DNA of 64,000 bases from Hyposmocoma kahamanoa (Eukaryota; Arthropoda; Insecta; Lepidoptera; Cosmopterigidae). Of the stretch, positions 50,701-56,700 are shown piece after piece (position 1 is the stretch's first letter; each line of letters starts with the position of its first letter). The notes below the pieces were generated by a model that did no database searches, was not told where the DNA came from, and was given only the letters and a program-made list of their open reading frames with translations. Location: positions 7,293,098-7,357,097 of the forward strand of contig NW_020654080.1 in NCBI RefSeq assembly GCF_003589595.1, read 5' to 3'. A program made the translations under genes and the position numbers.

Positions 50701-53700
50701 AGGTAAAATCACAGGGAAATGCTCCAAACATTGCTTTAGAGACACTATTGCCTCATACTAGAAATAAAATTCCCATTCCATTTGTACCGCACACAGAAAA
50801 AGGCACTGCACGCGAACCTAGACCGACGCCAGCGTCCCAAGCGGCTTAACCCGAATGCGCCTCCTAAAGAGCTCAAAATACACGAGGAAGTAAAATAAAA
50901 GTACCCCCATTTTGCCGACAAGCGTTCTACTCGTAATCTCTCACTTAGTAGTTCCGTTCGCCCTGCAATGTTCGCACAAATTTGTCTTAAATGTATTTGA
51001 ATGCGTTTTTCTCTTTTTTTCTCTCGTCACTGACTTTGTATGGGCCGCCTGGTAACCCGTACAGCCATAAGGAGTGAGTATAAGTTACTATAGTGCTAGT
51101 TTCAATGTGCGTTTGTGCTTGTGCCTTTATGCCTTGTTAGTTCTTCCTAGCATTAATCTGACTAAGAAACAAACTGCAAGTGGTAATCTCTTTACGACGC
51201 ATGTCTTCGTAGACGTGTTATTGATGGTTTTAAGACTTGGTGTGTCTGTATCTTGTGTAATTTGATACCCCAAAGTCTGACATCCCGGAGCATGAACCCT
51301 TGCAGTGTGTGCGATCAACCAACTTAGTTATAGTACTGCTGCTTTTGATTACTAATAGATGACTTACTAAATGTTAACCTCTTTGTAAAGCTTGACGATT
51401 TAGTTCCATACGATGTGGATTGGAAGGTAATGGATTTTAATTGGTTTTGGTGATGTGAAAGGGTTTAATGTTATTATCTCAGTGTGTGTTGGTATTCAAA
51501 TGCCCGATCGAGATGCTGAGAGGCGTATGTGGACACGCGCTGCCGACCGAAGTACTCTATCAGCATTACCGACGGGATTTGCCGACCACACTTCAAACTC
51601 ATCAACTGATTTAAAGATTTTTTTTATATTGCTTAACTTGAAGACCTTTGATGCCGATGCTTAATTCCAATTTAGGCCCTTGAAAGTTGGAATGCTTAAG
51701 GTAGTGTTCTAGCGCGCTCCCATAGTGCTGATAGGGCATTAGGTCGATGAATGCATGGTCCGGTTTAGATGCTCATATTTTGTTTGTGTGCTCACAGTGC
51801 CTGGCGAGCCCCAAGACGTGAAGGTCACCGCCATCAACTCCACGTCCATTCATGTGACTTGGAAGCCCCCTCTAGAGAAAGAGAAGAATGGTATCATTAG
51901 AGGCTATCACGTTCACGTACAAGAAGTGCGAGAAGAGGTAAGATTTTAGACTCCAAAATATTTATGTATTAGACATCCTTACCACCAACCGAAGGCTAAG
52001 ACTAAACAATGTAAGTACACGAATTTCGTATATTTAATATTACTTTCTATATACAGGGCAAGGGTCTTCTGTATGACCCTATGCGTTTCAACGTTATGGA
52101 AGATACTACTCTGGAGCTGAACATCTCAGGACTGCAGCCAGACTCCCGGTACAACGTACAAGTGGCCGCTCTGACAAGGAAGGGAGACGGAGACCGTAGT
52201 TCGCCGGTGTCAGTGAAGACACCCGGTGGTGTGCCAAACCGGCCTACCGTTAACCTTAAGTAAGTTGCGAATATTATTTACTTTAACCAGTTAAAAAGTC
52301 TTAATTTTAGGAAACAAATAATGAAACGTCTATTTGTTGCAGGGTTTTGGAGCGTGAACCAGTAGTATCGATAGAATTGGAATGGGCGAAGCCTACACAA
52401 ACCTATGGAGACTTATTAGGTTACCGGTTGAGATACGGAATCAAAGATCAACCCCTTGACGAAGAAAATTTCTCAGGAACTAAAATTACTTCACACAGAA
52501 TACATGACTTGGAAAGAGGCGTACAATACGAGTTCAGAGTAGCAGGAAGAAATCATATCGGTATTGGACAAGAAACTATCAAATACTGGTTAACTCCAGA
52601 AGGAGCACCAAAGGGGCCGCCAGTAAACGTTACTTATCACTTCCAAACACCAGATATTATCAGCATAAAATGGGAGCCACCTTTAAGAGAGGACCGTAGC
52701 GGACAAATAAAAAAATATGACGTGCAATTTTATAAACGCGGAGATCCGTCGTCTCAAATCGAAAAAACGACAGAACAAACGAAGGCTGTATTTACTGGTT
52801 TAGAAGAAGATGCTCATTACATATTTAAAGTTCGAGCTTATACTGCTCAGGGACCTGGACCGTATAGCAAGGACGTGACGGCTCATACTGAACGGGACAT
52901 CGGTAGGGCGCCTATGTCAGTTAAAGCCGTCGCTACTTCGGAATCTGGTGTGGAAGTTTGGTGGGAACCTGTACCTTCAAGAAGGAAAATTATTGGCTAC
53001 GTCATCTTTTACACTATGGCACCGGTAGAAGATTTGGATGAATGGAGTCAGAAGACTGTTCATGTAACACATTCAGCAGATTTAGAAAATTTGGAAAAAT
53101 TTGCGGAGTATGCTATTGCCGTAGCAGCGAAAACGAGCGAAGGTCTAGGAAGACTATCAGAAAAAGTTACCGTTAAAGTGAGGCCTGAAGAAGTGCCCTT
53201 ACACCTCAGAGCTCAAGATGTATCCACCCACTCCATGACTCTGTCATGGTCACCTCCGTTACGCTTAAACCCCATTAGTTATAAGATATCGTACAACGCC
53301 ATTAAAGAATTTGTAGATTCGCTTGGTATGACACAAACACAAGAAATTCCAAAAAGGGAGATTGTGTTAAAGCATGATAGGACTTCTTTTTCCATAAATG
53401 ACCTTTCTCCATTCACAACATACAGTGTAAATGTGAGTGCCATACCGAACGATGAGTCATACAGACCACCGACAAAGATAACGGTTACGACGCAGATGGC
53501 TGCACCAAAACCTATGGTAAAGCCAGATTTTTACGGCGTTGTTGAAAACGAAGTTCTTGTAATTCTACCTCAAGCTTCTGAAGAATATGGGCCTATTTCC
53601 CATTATTACTTAGTCGTAGTTCCTGATGACAAAGCGCATAATCATATGAACCCTGACCAGTTCCTAACCGATGACTTAATTAAAAACAATGCTAGAACAG

Positions 53701-56700
53701 ATGACGAAAATGCTCCTTACATTGCTGCAAAATTCTTACAACGAAACATTTTGTACACATTCCATCTCGGCAACGACGAAATGTATGAAGGCTTCCTGAA
53801 CCGAAAGTTAAATCCCACCAAGAAATATAGAGTGTTCGTAAGAGCTGTTGTAGATACTCCACAGAAGCACTTATACACGTCAAGTCCATTTTCTGAATAT
53901 TTGTCTCTAGACATGCGGGAAGCGCCCCCAGGAGAAGAACCGAGCAGGCCTGATCCGAAGGACATGCATGAGAATCCTGATATCACTATTGAGGAGAACA
54001 AAAAAGAAGCTGGTATGGTATGGGTTATCGGTCCAATTATTGCAGCTTTAACACTTTCCCTGCTATTGGTATTACTGTTCCTAGCAAAACGACGAAGACA
54101 ACCCTGTAAAACTCCTGACCAAGCGGCTGTAACTCGTCCATTAATGTCAGCCGACGTTGGATTTGGAGCTCCTTCCGATCCTGTTGAAATGAGAAGACTA
54201 AACTTCCAAACACCAGCAATGATCTCACACCCACCAATCCCTATATCCGAACTTGCTGAACATATTGATAGATTAAAAGCCAATGATAACCTCAAATTTT
54301 CTCAAGAGTATGAAAGTATTGAACCTGGTCAACAATTTACGTGGGATCATTCTAACATGGAGGTCAACAAACCTAAAAATCGCTACGCTAACGTAATAGC
54401 ATATGACCACAGTAGAGTGATTTTACAACCAATTGACGGAATACTCGGAAGCGATTATATTAACGCTAACTACTGCGATGGCTATCGGAAACATAACGCC
54501 TACGTTGCAACTCAAGGCCCTCTACAGGAGACATTTGCTGATTTCTGGCGAATGTGCTGGGAACTACGAACATCCACAATTGTGATGATGACAAAACTAG
54601 AAGAAAGGACCAGAATCAAATGCGACCAGTACTGGCCTAGTCGGGGAAGCGAAACGTATGGCACAATGACAATTACCATCGCCGAAGTTCAGGAACTTGC
54701 CACTTATTGCATCCGAACATTCCAAGTTACTAGGAATGGTGGCGCAGAACGTAGAGAGATTAAGCAATTGCAATTTACAGCGTGGCCCGACCATGGTGTA
54801 CCTGATCATCCAGCTCCATTCTTACAATTCTTGCGACGTGTCCGAGCTTTGAATCCACTGGATGCCGGTCCGCTAGTTGTCCACTGCTCTGCTGGCGTTG
54901 GGCGCACAGGTTGCTTCATCGTCATCGACTCGATGCTTGAGAGAGCTAGACACGAACGTACCGTTGACATTTACGGTCACGTTACTTGTTTGCGAGCTCA
55001 ACGCAACTACATGGTGCAAACTGAGGATCAATACATTTTCATTCACGACGCCTTGCTCGAGGCTGTTGTTTGTGGAGACACAGAGGTGCCAGCTCGAAAC
55101 CTACACGCACACATTCAAAAGCTAATGCGTATTGATCCTATTGAAAACATCACTGGTATGGAATTGGAGTTCAAGAAGTTGGCTAACATGAAAGCGGACT
55201 CCAGTCGCTTTGTTTCTGCCAGTTTACCCAGCAATAAACACAAGAATCGACTTGTCCACATTTTGCCGTATGAATCTACCCGTGTTTGCTTGACACCTCG
55301 TGATGGATCTGACTACATTAATGCGTCTTTCATCGACGGGTACAGATACAAATCTGCTTACATTGCAACTCAAGGACCTTTACCGGACACTACGGATGAC
55401 TTCTGGCGAATGTTGTGGGAACATAATTCCACTATTATTGTGATGTTGACTAAGCTGAAGGAAATGGGCAGGGTAAGGGTCATTTCACTAATGGAAATTA
55501 AATAAATTGGTGCGCCCAATCTAATTTATTGTTATCTTTTCAGGAAAAATGTCACCAGTATTGGCCTTCTGATCGCTCTGTGCGCTACCAATGTTTCGTA
55601 GTCGACCCAATTGCAGAATACAACATGCCTCAGTACATTTTGAGAGAATTCAAGGTTTGATCTTTTCTCGTAGCTATTATAAAATTTATGATATTGTAAA
55701 CTCGCTTAATTTTCTCACCCCTGATTAGAAAACTTTTTGGGATTAATTTATAATGAACAAATAGAAAACTTGTTTATTAGAGCCTTATTAGAAACTCCCT
55801 GTACTTAATAACTTAGTTCTTAGCTTTCGAACTTTTGGTGCTTATAAATTCAGACTGTTTCAAATATGTATTTAATTAATTTAAAACGTCTTAAATTTGT
55901 TTTGGGTAGGTGACCGATGCTCGCGACGGCGCGTCTAGAACGGTTCGTCAGTTCCAATTCACGGACTGGCCTGAACAGGGAGTGCCTAAGAGCGGCGAAG
56001 GTTTCATCGACTTCTTGGGACAAGTGCACAAGACCAAGGAGCAATTTGGACAAGATGGACCCATCACCGTTCATTGCAGGTAAGTAGGCTAGAAGAAACA
56101 GATTCTATGCTTAACTCGTGTGATTAATTATATTCAAAATACGCCATTAGTCACGAATAACGTTTGTAAAATCGTCAGCTCTACCTCTTGCTCCTTAGGA
56201 CTATACGACCACTTTACCCCCAACATTTAGTAGACGATCTCATAGAAAATGTTTACAGCAATATACTTTTTATACAACCTAGCTGCAGCAACAGCTATAG
56301 TTCAGTTTCAGTAGAGGAATTAACGCGTGTTTTTCATCGTAACAGCGCCGGAGTGGGCCGTACAGGTGTGTTCATTACACTATCGACGGTGCTGGAACGG
56401 ATGCAGTACGAGGGCGTGGTCGATGTCTTCCAGACAGTGCGCACGCTGCGCACGCAACGCGTCGCTATGGTGCAAACTGAGGTTTGTGCTTATTCGTTTG
56501 TTGTCGACCAACGTCAAAAGCGTCGAAACTCCTAACTTTACCTTTATACAGTGTGACAGGTTGAACGAGACAAATATTTACAGAGGCAAACGAGTAGCTG
56601 ATATCTAATCGGAACATGTAAAAAGAATCGCCCCTAAATGTAAGAAAAAAAATCCTGCCATTTTACAAGTACTAACACTCTCTTTATTTGGGCTACTCTA

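Noticed and set aside
53717..54295. 192-codon open frame on the - strand
   Set aside because: Exact antisense of the Lar membrane-proximal and transmembrane exon; a shadow of a strongly coding strand.
55473..55505. Continuation of the giant exon's frame to a stop at 55505
   Set aside because: It follows a good GTAAGG donor and replaces conserved D2 sequence; the family sequence resumes at 55544.
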